Shown here: positions 30,377-37,586 of the stretch, piece by piece
Numbering within the stretch: position 1 is the stretch's first letter
Layout: the number at the start of each line of letters is the position of its first letter
Assembly: GCA_019638385.1 (NCBI GenBank)
Contig: JAHBTW010000001.1
Coordinates: 62,001 to 126,000 of the forward strand
Reading direction: 5' to 3'
Source: Saprospiraceae bacterium
GTDB taxonomy: Bacteria > Bacteroidota > Bacteroidia > Chitinophagales > Saprospiraceae
Length of the DNA: 64,000 bases
Program-made: the position numbers and the translations under genes
The notes under the pieces: model-generated
Told to the model about the DNA's origin: nothing
Databases searched by the model: none
Seen by the model: the letters and a program-made list of their open reading frames with translations, nothing else

Positions 30377-31714
30377 ATGAAAAACGCAGTACTGTTCTTT
30401 GTTTTTGGCCTTTTACTGAGTCTCTCTGCTCTTCACGCGCAGAACACATCCGGCGACAACCTCTCAGCCGCCGATTTTCTCGACGTACAAAGCGCCTCTA
30501 CCGCAAGCGCTGCCGGCCTCTGTCCTGCAGAACCTTGCCCCTGTAGCGGAGGGTTTTTGGAAATGAGTGTGTATTACTTCGGAGAAAACAACGTGACGAT
30601 TGACGTATTCACCAACAAACCCCTGACGAATCAAATTGCTTCTTTTCCCGGCGTTGTGAGTGGTCAACTGCTCACCATCAGCGGGGCGGGCCTGCCGGGT
30701 GGAGAACTGGCGGTGCATAGCTTTTTCAGAGTGACGACCGGCGGCGGAGACGTATGCGTTACGCCCATTTATTCCCGCTGCCCCTCCAATGCCTGGCCCG
30801 GCTCACTGGAAGACCTCAAGGTAATTGGGAAAACCTACGGCGATTTTACAGTGTATTCCCATCGCGATACCGGCAACAACTACACCTGTACCATTGACGA
30901 TGCGGGCGTCAATCAGGATTGGCGCGTAGGAGGCAATGTCATCGGCGCAGCGAAAAACACGCTGGGCACGCTCAACAACGAAAGCGTAGTTTTCATCACC
31001 GGCAATACGCCGCGGGGAACCATCACCGATGCGGGCAACTTCGGCATCGGCACCCTCGCTCCCACAGCTACCTTAGACGTAGCCGGCAACAGCCGCATCA
31101 GCCAAACCTTGGAGGTGGCCGGCGCAACCACAGTCGGCGGCAACCTCACGGTTGAGGCGGCCGGCGTGACCCGCTTGTTGAGCAACGCAGCTTCTACTAC
31201 CGCTGCCAACGGCGCGTTGGTAGTCGGCGGCGGCGCCGGGGTAGGAGAGAACCTGAATGTGGGCGCCAACGTTAGCGCCGGCAACAATATCACTGCGGGT
31301 AACGATCTCATAGCCGATAATAACCTTGAGGTAGGTTCGGATGCTTTCGTGGCCGACCGGCTGGCCGTCGGTACGACTATGATGCCGGGTAGCCACCGCG
31401 TGTATGTGGACGGCAGCATCCTGGCCACCGAGGTCAAGGTGGCGCTCACTGCCAATTGGCCCGACTATGTGTTCGCCGACGGCTACGCAACGCCCGATCT
31501 CAAGGTTTGGGAAGAGCACATCCGTACCCAAAAGCACTTGCCGGGCATCCCTTCCGCTGCGCAGGTCGCTCAGTCCGGCGGTATTGAACTGGGGGAAATG
31601 AATCGCCTTCTTTTGGAAAAAATTGAACAACTCGCGTTGATCAGCTTACAGCAACAAAAAGAATTGAACCGGCTCATGGAAGAGGTGCAGGTGTTGAAAG
31701 GCAACCGCAATTAA
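30377..31714 (+). CDS. Secreted tail-fibre-like protein with C-terminal coiled coil
   Basis: 445 residues. A signal peptide (AVLFFVFGLLLSLSALHAQ) precedes a cysteine-containing N-terminal domain with PAEPCPCSGG. Residues about 190-330 are a low-complexity beta-structured stretch of G/N/A/V repeats (GNLTVEAAG, GAGVGENLNVGANVSAGNNI), like the trimeric shafts of phage tail fibres. The end has the motif TPDLKVWEEHIRTQKHLPGI, common in Bacteroidota fibre-type proteins, followed by a leucine-rich coiled coil (MNRLLLEKIEQLALISLQQQKELNRL). It is probably a trimeric extracellular fibre. No T9SS domain is visible. It lies 23 bp before the protease gene, probably in the same operon. Confidence 0.75.
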   Translation: MKNAVLFFVFGLLLSLSALHAQNTSGDNLSAADFLDVQSASTASAAGLCPAEPCPCSGGFLEMSVYYFGENNVTIDVFTNKPLTNQIASFPGVVSGQLLTISGAGLPGGELAVHSFFRVTTGGGDVCVTPIYSRCPSNAWPGSLEDLKVIGKTYGDFTVYSHRDTGNNYTCTIDDAGVNQDWRVGGNVIGAAKNTLGTLNNESVVFITGNTPRGTITDAGNFGIGTLAPTATLDVAGNSRISQTLEVAGATTVGGNLTVEAAGVTRLLSNAASTTAANGALVVGGGAGVGENLNVGANVSAGNNITAGNDLIADNNLEVGSDAFVADRLAVGTTMMPGSHRVYVDGSILATEVKVALTANWPDYVFADGYATPDLKVWEEHIRTQKHLPGIPSAAQVAQSGGIELGEMNRLLLEKIEQLALISLQQQKELNRLMEEVQVLKGNRN

Positions 31715-31737
31715 TTCAACCCCAAAACCTTACGATC

Positions 31738-34056
31738 ATGAAAATGTCAATTCGATATTTGTTTTTAACAGCTATTGCCCTGACGGCGTTATTGCCGCAA
31801 GGCCGGGCGCAAATGACGGAGGCGGAACGCTCCAACCTGCTCAAACTGTCCGAACAATTGAACCGCGAATACCTGGAGCGCCGCAAAGAGGCAGTGGAAT
31901 TTGCTGCAAAGCACAACCTGCCTTTAGTCATTCGCGAGGGAAACCGCACCATAGCCGTGCTCGACCGCATCATTAACGGTCAGGCGTTGTACATCGGTTC
32001 CGACAACGATGATGCCATCAGCAGTGTGTCAGCCGACCGCATCCGCGCCGGGGGCGATCTCAATCTCAACCTCAGCGGCAACGGGCAGCTACTCGGTCTT
32101 TGGGAGGCCGGCGACGTACCGCGCGCCACGCACCAGGAACTAACCGGCGCGCTCGTCATCCTGAATGCCGCGACGACCGACAACCACGCTACCCATGTAG
32201 CGGGCACCATCGTGGCGGCGGGCGTTATGGCCGCTGCCGAGGGCTTTGCGCCCAATGCCACGCTGCGGTGTTATGATGCCAATAATGATGCAGCGGAAAT
32301 GGCCATTGAAGCCGCCATGCCCAACCCCATCAGCGCATCCAATCACTCGTATGGAACCATCAGCGGGTGGGATTTTGATAATACGGCCATGATGTGGCGC
32401 TGGTATGGAAACCCGGCTGCTGTTACCGATTGGAAATTCGGAGCGTACAACAGTCAGGCGCGCGATTGGGACAACGTGGCCGTCGCCGCACCCTTTTACC
32501 TCATTGTGAAATCAGCAGGCAACGACCGCAACGATAACGGCCCGGCGCCGGGAACGGTCTATTTTCTGGCCGGCTCGACGGATACCTCTTCCATCGCCCG
32601 GAATCCCGACGGCCTTTTTGACTGTATTCCCACTTACGGTACCGCTAAAAACATCCTTACGGTGGGCGCGGTGAATGACCTGCCGACCGGATATACGGGA
32701 GCTGCCAACGTAACCATAGCGGGATTTTCCTCCTGGGGGCCGACTGACGACGGGCGCATTAAACCCGATGTGGTGGCCAACGGGGTAGGTCTGTTCTCAT
32801 CCTTCGACGGCGCCGACGATGCTTACGGCACCTTAGGCGGCACCTCCATGTCAACGCCCTCCGTGAGCGGAACGGTGGCTTTATTGCAAGAACATTGGGA
32901 CAACCTGTTCGGCGGCGTAGCCCGTGCAGCTACTATGAAGGCGCTGCTGATTCATCAGGCAGATGAGTCCGGCCCCGATATCGGACCCGACTATGCCTTC
33001 GGTTGGGGATTGGTGAATGCTGCCGATGCCGCCGAATTGCTTACCATACATGGGTTTGATGGTTGCGAGCACATCGTGGAAGGGGCGGTGGACGATGACG
33101 AAACCTTCGAGTATGTAGTCCGCAGCAGCGGCTCGCATCCGCTCAAAGTTACTTTGGTATGGCACGACCCGGCAGCAACGGGCGTCAACAATGGAACCAT
33201 CAACCCGGCGGGCGCCAATTATCTCGTCAACGATCTCAATCTTCGCGTGATAAGACCCGGAGGCGGTACTTCCATGCCCTGGGTATTAGACCCGGCCAAT
33301 CCGGCAAGCGCAGCGACAACCGGCAATAACACCCGTGACAACGTGGAGCAGGTATTGATCCTGTCGCCTCAGGAGGGTGCGTACACGATACAGGTCATTG
33401 CGCCGGCCGCTTTGACCGCCGGCCCGCAGCGCTTTTCCCTGTTGCTCAGCGGCAACGATGCAACGGTCGAAGATGCTACATATAGCGCATTAACCGTGAG
33501 CGATACGCGCACCTATACAGCTCGCGGTAATATCGTGCTCGGTCCGGATTTCGTGGTGACCAATACCGGCGATGTGAAAGCGTATGCAGGGGAATCAGTT
33601 CGAATGGTACCCGGATTCCATGCGCAGGCAGGGAGCCGTTTTCTGGCGCGCATTGTACCCGGCGGCGGTTGCGGTGTGCTCACCGGCGACCTGAAGGCCG
33701 ACAATTACCCGGGCACCGGATCGCTGTTGCCCGCTGATGAAAGGCAAGCCCTGCACACCATTCCCGGCAGTCCGGCCACAGAAATGGCGCCGGTTACAGC
33801 AGCCGGATGGCAGTTCAGCCCCAATCCTGCCTCCGATTTTGTTACCATACAAATGAACGGAGCAGTAGAGGGCTTATGTGAAATTTCGTTGTACGATTCG
33901 CAAGGCAGTCGCTTGCGCACCTTGTACAAAGGTCTTGCAGAAGACGTATCGGGTACTTCATTGCGACTCGGCGCGCTTCCCGGCGGCGTCTATACGATCC
34001 GGTTGGTAAGCGCTGAAGGGGTGCAGGCGCGCCCGCTCATCGTGCAGCAACGGTAA
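31738..34056 (+). CDS. Subtilisin-family (S8) serine protease with T9SS sorting domain
   Basis: 772 residues. A signal peptide ends near QGRAQ. Peptidase S8 motifs are clear: His150 in HATHVAGT, the oxyanion-hole segment KSAGN, and Ser370 in GGTSMSTPSVSG. The segment that should supply the catalytic aspartate reads LGLWEAGDVPRATH (around residue 122), with Glu123 where many relatives have Asp, and Asp126 close by. A jelly-roll-like region follows, then a stretch with GNIVLGPDF and PGFHAQAGSRF (a beta-stack domain common in Bacteroidota). A T9SS domain begins at WQFSPNPASDF. It is an extracellular protease that may process its exoprotein neighbours (inferred). It shares an operon with the tail-fibre-like gene and is followed by a strong terminator. 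Confidence 0.88.
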   Translation: MKMSIRYLFLTAIALTALLPQGRAQMTEAERSNLLKLSEQLNREYLERRKEAVEFAAKHNLPLVIREGNRTIAVLDRIINGQALYIGSDNDDAISSVSADRIRAGGDLNLNLSGNGQLLGLWEAGDVPRATHQELTGALVILNAATTDNHATHVAGTIVAAGVMAAAEGFAPNATLRCYDANNDAAEMAIEAAMPNPISASNHSYGTISGWDFDNTAMMWRWYGNPAAVTDWKFGAYNSQARDWDNVAVAAPFYLIVKSAGNDRNDNGPAPGTVYFLAGSTDTSSIARNPDGLFDCIPTYGTAKNILTVGAVNDLPTGYTGAANVTIAGFSSWGPTDDGRIKPDVVANGVGLFSSFDGADDAYGTLGGTSMSTPSVSGTVALLQEHWDNLFGGVARAATMKALLIHQADESGPDIGPDYAFGWGLVNAADAAELLTIHGFDGCEHIVEGAVDDDETFEYVVRSSGSHPLKVTLVWHDPAATGVNNGTINPAGANYLVNDLNLRVIRPGGGTSMPWVLDPANPASAATTGNNTRDNVEQVLILSPQEGAYTIQVIAPAALTAGPQRFSLLLSGNDATVEDATYSALTVSDTRTYTARGNIVLGPDFVVTNTGDVKAYAGESVRMVPGFHAQAGSRFLARIVPGGGCGVLTGDLKADNYPGTGSLLPADERQALHTIPGSPATEMAPVTAAGWQFSPNPASDFVTIQMNGAVEGLCEISLYDSQGSRLRTLYKGLAEDVSGTSLRLGALPGGVYTIRLVSAEGVQARPLIVQQR

Positions 34057-34104
34057 TTAACCCTCACCTGAAACCTATATAAAATTCCCAGGGACACATT
34101 CATT

Positions 34105-34142
34105 TCGCCTCGCAGCTTCCTGTTGCGGGGCGATTTTTTTTT
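34105..34142 (+). terminator. Intrinsic terminator of the protease operon
   Basis: A 10-bp stem (TCGCCTCGCA 34105-34114 with TGCGGGGCGA 34124-34133, one G-U pair) has a 9-base loop and is followed directly by nine T residues (34134-34142). Confidence 0.85.
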
Positions 34143-34151
34143 GGGTATGAC

Positions 34152-34185
34152 AAAAAAACCGGCCCGGAATAATTTCCGGCCCGGT
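34152..34185 (-). terminator. Minus-strand intrinsic terminator of the 145-residue gene
   Basis: A near-perfect stem (ACCGGCCCGGAA 34158-34169 with TTCCGGCCCGGT 34174-34185) is followed on the minus strand by a T run (plus-strand A run 34152-34158). It ends transcription coming from the gene at 34209-34646, back to back with the plus-strand terminator. Confidence 0.75.
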
Positions 34186-34208
34186 GCAGGTCAGTGTAGT
34201 TCTTGGGA

Positions 34209-34646
34209 TTAATTTCTGCCGCCGGCCGCCGATATCCAGGGGCCGCACACGCAGATACATTCGCCGCCGGGAAGCGTGTAGCATTTGGGCGGGTTGAGGG
34301 TCGTACATTGGATGGTGAAACAGGGCGAAGCGTTCGCGGGGATTGCTTTGAATGCGCCGCCGGCTGCTTGCGTTCCGAATTGAGCCAGTTTACGATCCTT
34401 CACCACCACGACCAGTTGTTCGCCGGTTCGGGTGTTGCGGCCTACGATGTTGCGGCCTTCTTTGACCTGGCATTCGCCGTCCACGCCGTCAAATTTGATG
34501 TAGGCCGCCGCCTGCGGTTCTACCTGTATCTTGATGAGCAGAATGTGTTCGCGGGTTTGCTGGGCTTGCGCCTGCTGCGGAGCCGTGAAGAAACCGGCTA
34601 CCAGCGCCAGTGTTGCAATCGAAAAAAGGTTTTTGAAAGTTTTCAT
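34209..34646 (-). CDS. Small secreted cysteine-containing protein of unknown function
   Basis: 145 residues with an N-terminal signal peptide (LFSIATLALVAGFFTAP, cleavage near AQAQ). The mature part has a beta-rich segment (HILLIKIQVEPQAAAYIKF) and a C-terminal cysteine cluster with five Cys (SPCFTIQCTT, PPKCYTLPGGECICVCGP). The cluster could form disulfides or bind metal. It resembles no family I can name. It is monocistronic: a terminator lies below it and 177 bp separate it from the LytTR gene above, which points the same way. Confidence 0.65.
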   Translation of the reverse strand: MKTFKNLFSIATLALVAGFFTAPQQAQAQQTREHILLIKIQVEPQAAAYIKFDGVDGECQVKEGRNIVGRNTRTGEQLVVVVKDRKLAQFGTQAAGGAFKAIPANASPCFTIQCTTLNPPKCYTLPGGECICVCGPWISAAGGRN

Positions 34647-34823
34647 TTTGATGAATGGTTTTGGAAGTGGTTAAAAAAAGTTTGTTCGCGTACAGGCTAC
34701 TGTCTGGTTGAGCGCGTGAATTGTTTTTTTGTTCATCGCGCAGCGTTCAGCAACCCGTACAAACCACTGTGTCTGGGAGCCGGGAATGTGTGCCCAACGA
34801 AGAGATATTTTTTTGAAAAAAAA

Positions 34824-35213
34824 TTACAGCCGCTTCACCGCCCCCGAAGCCAGCAAGGCTGTCATGAACTCCTCGCGGCGCCGGCGGGAAATGGGCAGGC
34901 AGGCGCCGTTGTTCATTTGTACAAAATCGCCGTCGGTACACAATACCTTTTCCACACAGTTCACATTGATGAGATGGGATTGGTGGATGCGAAAAAAATC
35001 TGATTCCGGAAGCAGGGTTTCAAAACTTTTGATGGTGCGGGAGAGGATGATTTTTTCAGGTTTTTGGGTGAATACAGACACATAACTCCCGTGGGATTCA
35101 ATGTGAACAATATCGGCAACAGTCACTAAGTGCAGGGCGCCGGTAGTAGGCAGTGCAATTTTTTCGAACCGGCGGGTCGCAGATTCTTTGTCAATGATGG
35201 CGGTGCTCAGCAT
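34824..35213 (-). CDS. Stand-alone LytTR DNA-binding regulator, copy 1
   Basis: About 129 residues from ATG 35213; a longer reading from ATG 35255 adds 14 residues. The C-terminal 100 residues are a LytTR domain: VADIVHIESHGSYVSVFT, then SRTIKSFETLLP, FFRIHQSHLINVNCVEKV and a final LPISRRRREEF. No receiver domain is present. The N-terminus MLSTAIIDKES looks like the first strand of a LytR/AlgR receiver (usual form IIDDE) joined straight to the linker, as if the receiver was deleted in frame. It is divergent from the secreted-protein gene at 35465, with three operator-like repeats between them. It is identical to the copy at 36944. It probably regulates the neighbouring exoprotein genes (inferred). 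Confidence 0.85.
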   Translation of the reverse strand: MLSTAIIDKESATRRFEKIALPTTGALHLVTVADIVHIESHGSYVSVFTQKPEKIILSRTIKSFETLLPESDFFRIHQSHLINVNCVEKVLCTDGDFVQMNNGACLPISRRRREEFMTALLASGAVKRL

Positions 35214-35332
35214 AATAATAAGGTTTTGAGTTGGCGGAAGCGGTGGCGCCTCCATCCTGTTAATCCCCCAAGGAGCGAAAATGATATACTTTTTTTACAT
35301 TTTTTTTACGGCAGATGAATAACCCATACTTG

Positions 35333-35381
35333 CCGAATATATCCTCAATGCAACCGAATACAAATCTGTTTCCGCCGAACA
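35333..35381 (+). promoter_or_regulatory. Triple CCGAAYA operator, site 1
   Basis: CCGAATA at 35333-35339 and 35354-35360, and CCGAACA at 35375-35381, give exactly 21 bp from repeat to repeat. LytTR proteins such as AgrA and AlgR bind paired 9-bp direct repeats separated by 12-13 bp, the same 21-22 bp period. The repeats lie just upstream of a plausible -7 element (TAACTTTA at about 35415), a position suited to activation of the gene at 35465. Confidence 0.7.
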
Positions 35382-35464
35382 TAGGAATGCCCTGAAATGC
35401 AGGTTGGGATTCGCATAACTTTAGGTCTGATAATCATTTTCAAAACCCTGAATTTTTCATTCTT

Positions 35465-36928
35465 ATGAGGATTATATTTTTTTCTGTGGGCCTACTTTGT
35501 GTGAGTTCGTTATTTTCACAAAAACACGATATTGATTTACCTGTAATCAAGGAGGACGACAAAGGCATTATGCGAATAAAGTCAGCCGGTGGCTTGCTGA
35601 AAGTACTCGGCGTGGAGGGAAAGGGCGTTTTTTTCTACTACAGTCACCATAGAACCGGTACGCCGACTCAATTCAGTTTTCTATCAAACGATGGCAGCAA
35701 AACGTGGAAGTCGGGCGACATTGAGTTCAACTGCGGAGAAGATATAGATGTATTCACTACCGGAAACCGCAACACCCTTTATTGCCGGAGTGCTGTCAAA
35801 GGTGAAGTCCGCGTGTTACAATTGAATGAGGAAGGGAAGCAGCTTTTCAATGCTGTCGTGAAATACGCTTATCCGGTGCTTTCCTATTTCGAATCTCAAG
35901 GAAAGATATACGCTATTTGCCACGAAACGACTCGGAAGGATGCGGGTAAAATGTATTTGCAGGAGGTTTCAGCCGAGGGCTTTCAACCGCAGGGTACGGC
36001 TAAAGAAGTTCAGTTACCGGTTGCAGATGTTAAAAAATGGAATTTCCCGCGATGGATCTACGGTGGCTGTGATGACAACCGCATGTTGTTTTTTCGGAAA
36101 AGCAATTGGATCATTAAAGGAACTGCTCAATACCACATAGCATTTACCGACAAGGAAGGCCGTCTGATCAAAGATTTTTTCATAGAGTTGGGCGCCGATA
36201 AGCGCTTCATATACCCTGTTAAAAATGCAAATGCTTTTCAGCGATACACGCTTCTTGGGAGTGTGGATACTTATAAGGTGGTGACTTCTCCTCAGGACGG
36301 TAGAGTCATTCGTGGTGGCCCGGCAGAATATTCTGATCTTGTGTTGGATTGGAAAAATAATCGAATTTATGTGTTTGGTGACCTCGGCTCTCAAACGGAG
36401 GTTGGCATTACCATGAAATCATCAGAAGGCTGGTTTGTACGGCAATATGATTTTGAAGGAAACAAACTGTGGGAGAAAGACGGACGATACTCCAAAAATG
36501 AAAAAAATGCTGATCCGCCGGTTTATTTGCCGCGGGGAAGCGCAAACCGAGTCACCTTGTCTGCCGACGGAAAACAGGTATTGCTTCGAAACACGAAGGC
36601 ATTTAATGCCGTGTTGACTCAGGGGGGCGAATCCATTACCATACATAAGACTCCTGCGTCATCTGCAAAAAAAGTGTTTGTCGGTACAGGTCCTGTCGTT
36701 TCCGATCACAATGAGAGCATATTGTCCTGGTTTCATGTGGAAATAATGGACAATCCGGTGCTAGAGAGTGCTTTTGGTGAAAAAGCAGGGAGTGCGCTGA
36801 AAAGTCATTTGATCAAAAACGGCAACCCGACTTCATGGTACATCATTCAAAAACATACCGGCACATTTAGCGTATTGCAATTTGATACAGCTGTTCAGTC
36901 TTACTCCGTCTGGACGGCGCCGCACTAA
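35465..36928 (+). CDS. Secreted protein of unknown function between the two LytTR repeats
   Basis: 487 residues. A signal peptide (IIFFSVGLLCVSSLFSQ) is followed by a long beta-rich protein with recurring short blades (GKIYAICHETT, NRMLFFRKSN, NRIYVFGDLG, EGWFVRQYDFEGNKLWEKDG, ADGKQVLLRNT). This fits a beta-propeller or WD/PQQ-like fold. I recognise no specific family and see no T9SS sorting domain at the end (SYSVWTAPH). Base use is visibly more AT-rich than in the neighbouring exoprotein genes. Together with the flanking 0.6-kb direct repeats, this suggests the segment was inserted and could be lost by recombination between the repeats. Expression is probably controlled by the CCGAAYA operator upstream. 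Confidence 0.75.
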   Translation: MRIIFFSVGLLCVSSLFSQKHDIDLPVIKEDDKGIMRIKSAGGLLKVLGVEGKGVFFYYSHHRTGTPTQFSFLSNDGSKTWKSGDIEFNCGEDIDVFTTGNRNTLYCRSAVKGEVRVLQLNEEGKQLFNAVVKYAYPVLSYFESQGKIYAICHETTRKDAGKMYLQEVSAEGFQPQGTAKEVQLPVADVKKWNFPRWIYGGCDDNRMLFFRKSNWIIKGTAQYHIAFTDKEGRLIKDFFIELGADKRFIYPVKNANAFQRYTLLGSVDTYKVVTSPQDGRVIRGGPAEYSDLVLDWKNNRIYVFGDLGSQTEVGITMKSSEGWFVRQYDFEGNKLWEKDGRYSKNEKNADPPVYLPRGSANRVTLSADGKQVLLRNTKAFNAVLTQGGESITIHKTPASSAKKVFVGTGPVVSDHNESILSWFHVEIMDNPVLESAFGEKAGSALKSHLIKNGNPTSWYIIQKHTGTFSVLQFDTAVQSYSVWTAPH

Positions 36929-36943
36929 ATTCAAAACACACCG

Positions 36944-37333
36944 TTACAGCCGCTTCACCGCCCCCGAAGCCAGCAAGGCTGTCATGAACTCCTCGCGGCG
37001 CCGGCGGGAAATGGGCAGGCAGGCGCCGTTGTTCATTTGTACAAAATCGCCGTCGGTACACAATACCTTTTCCACACAGTTCACATTGATGAGATGGGAT
37101 TGGTGGATGCGAAAAAAATCTGATTCCGGAAGCAGGGTTTCAAAACTTTTGATGGTGCGGGAGAGGATGATTTTTTCAGGTTTTTGGGTGAATACAGACA
37201 CATAACTCCCGTGGGATTCAATGTGAACAATATCGGCAACAGTCACTAAGTGCAGGGCGCCGGTAGTAGGCAGTGCAATTTTTTCGAACCGGCGGGTCGC
37301 AGATTCTTTGTCAATGATGGCGGTGCTCAGCAT
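36944..37333 (-). CDS. Stand-alone LytTR DNA-binding regulator, copy 2
   Basis: The protein is identical to the copy at 34824-35213, with the same receiver-less layout and the same two possible starts (ATG 37333 preferred, ATG 37375 upstream). It is convergent with the gene ending at 36928 (15-bp gap). It is divergent from the exoprotein operon beginning at 37587, with a second set of three CCGAATA repeats between. Two identical regulators each facing a different secreted target suggest duplication of a regulator-operator cassette. Confidence 0.85.
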   Translation of the reverse strand: MLSTAIIDKESATRRFEKIALPTTGALHLVTVADIVHIESHGSYVSVFTQKPEKIILSRTIKSFETLLPESDFFRIHQSHLINVNCVEKVLCTDGDFVQMNNGACLPISRRRREEFMTALLASGAVKRL

Positions 37334-37452
37334 AATAATAAGGTTTTGAGTTGGCGGAAGCGGTGGCGCCTCCATCCTGTTAATCCCCCAAGGAGCGAAA
37401 ATGATATACTTTTTTTACATTTTTTTTACGGCAGATGAATAACCCATACTTG

Positions 37453-37501
37453 CCGAATATATCCTCAATGCAACCGAATACAAATCTATTTCCGCCGAAT
37501 A
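37453..37501 (+). promoter_or_regulatory. Triple CCGAATA operator, site 2
   Basis: Exact CCGAATA at 37453-37459, 37474-37480 and 37495-37501, again 21 bp apart. It is followed by TAACTTTA near 37535 as a possible -7 element, then the two-gene exoprotein operon at 37587. Confidence 0.7.
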
Positions 37502-37586
37502 TAGGAATGCCCTGAAGTGCAGGTCGGTTTTCGTATAACTTTAGGTCTGATAATCATTCGCAAAGCTGATTAAATACCCAAAACCC

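Larger units (their letters stand above)
34824..35438. repeat. Long direct repeat, copy 1 (lytTR gene plus promoter)
   Basis: Bases 34824-35367 are identical to 36944-37487 (544 bp, offset 2120). Similarity continues with scattered substitutions to about 35438. The repeat covers the whole LytTR gene, its upstream region and the operator-promoter of the divergent gene. No transposase or terminal inverted repeats are seen. Confidence 0.95.
36944..37558. repeat. Long direct repeat, copy 2 (lytTR gene plus promoter)
   Basis: This is the second copy of the 34824-35438 segment. The first 544 bp are identical. The last 71 bp differ at roughly ten positions, all on the promoter side facing gene 37587. 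Confidence 0.95.

Noticed and set aside
34203..35003. 266-residue plus-strand frame across the 145-residue and LytTR genes
   Set aside because: Both minus-strand genes have a signal peptide or a clear LytTR domain; the plus frame runs through a terminator and intergenic region.
34824..37558. Composite transposon around gene 35465
   Set aside because: The repeats encode a LytTR regulator and operator, not a transposase, and I see no terminal inverted repeats or target-site duplication.
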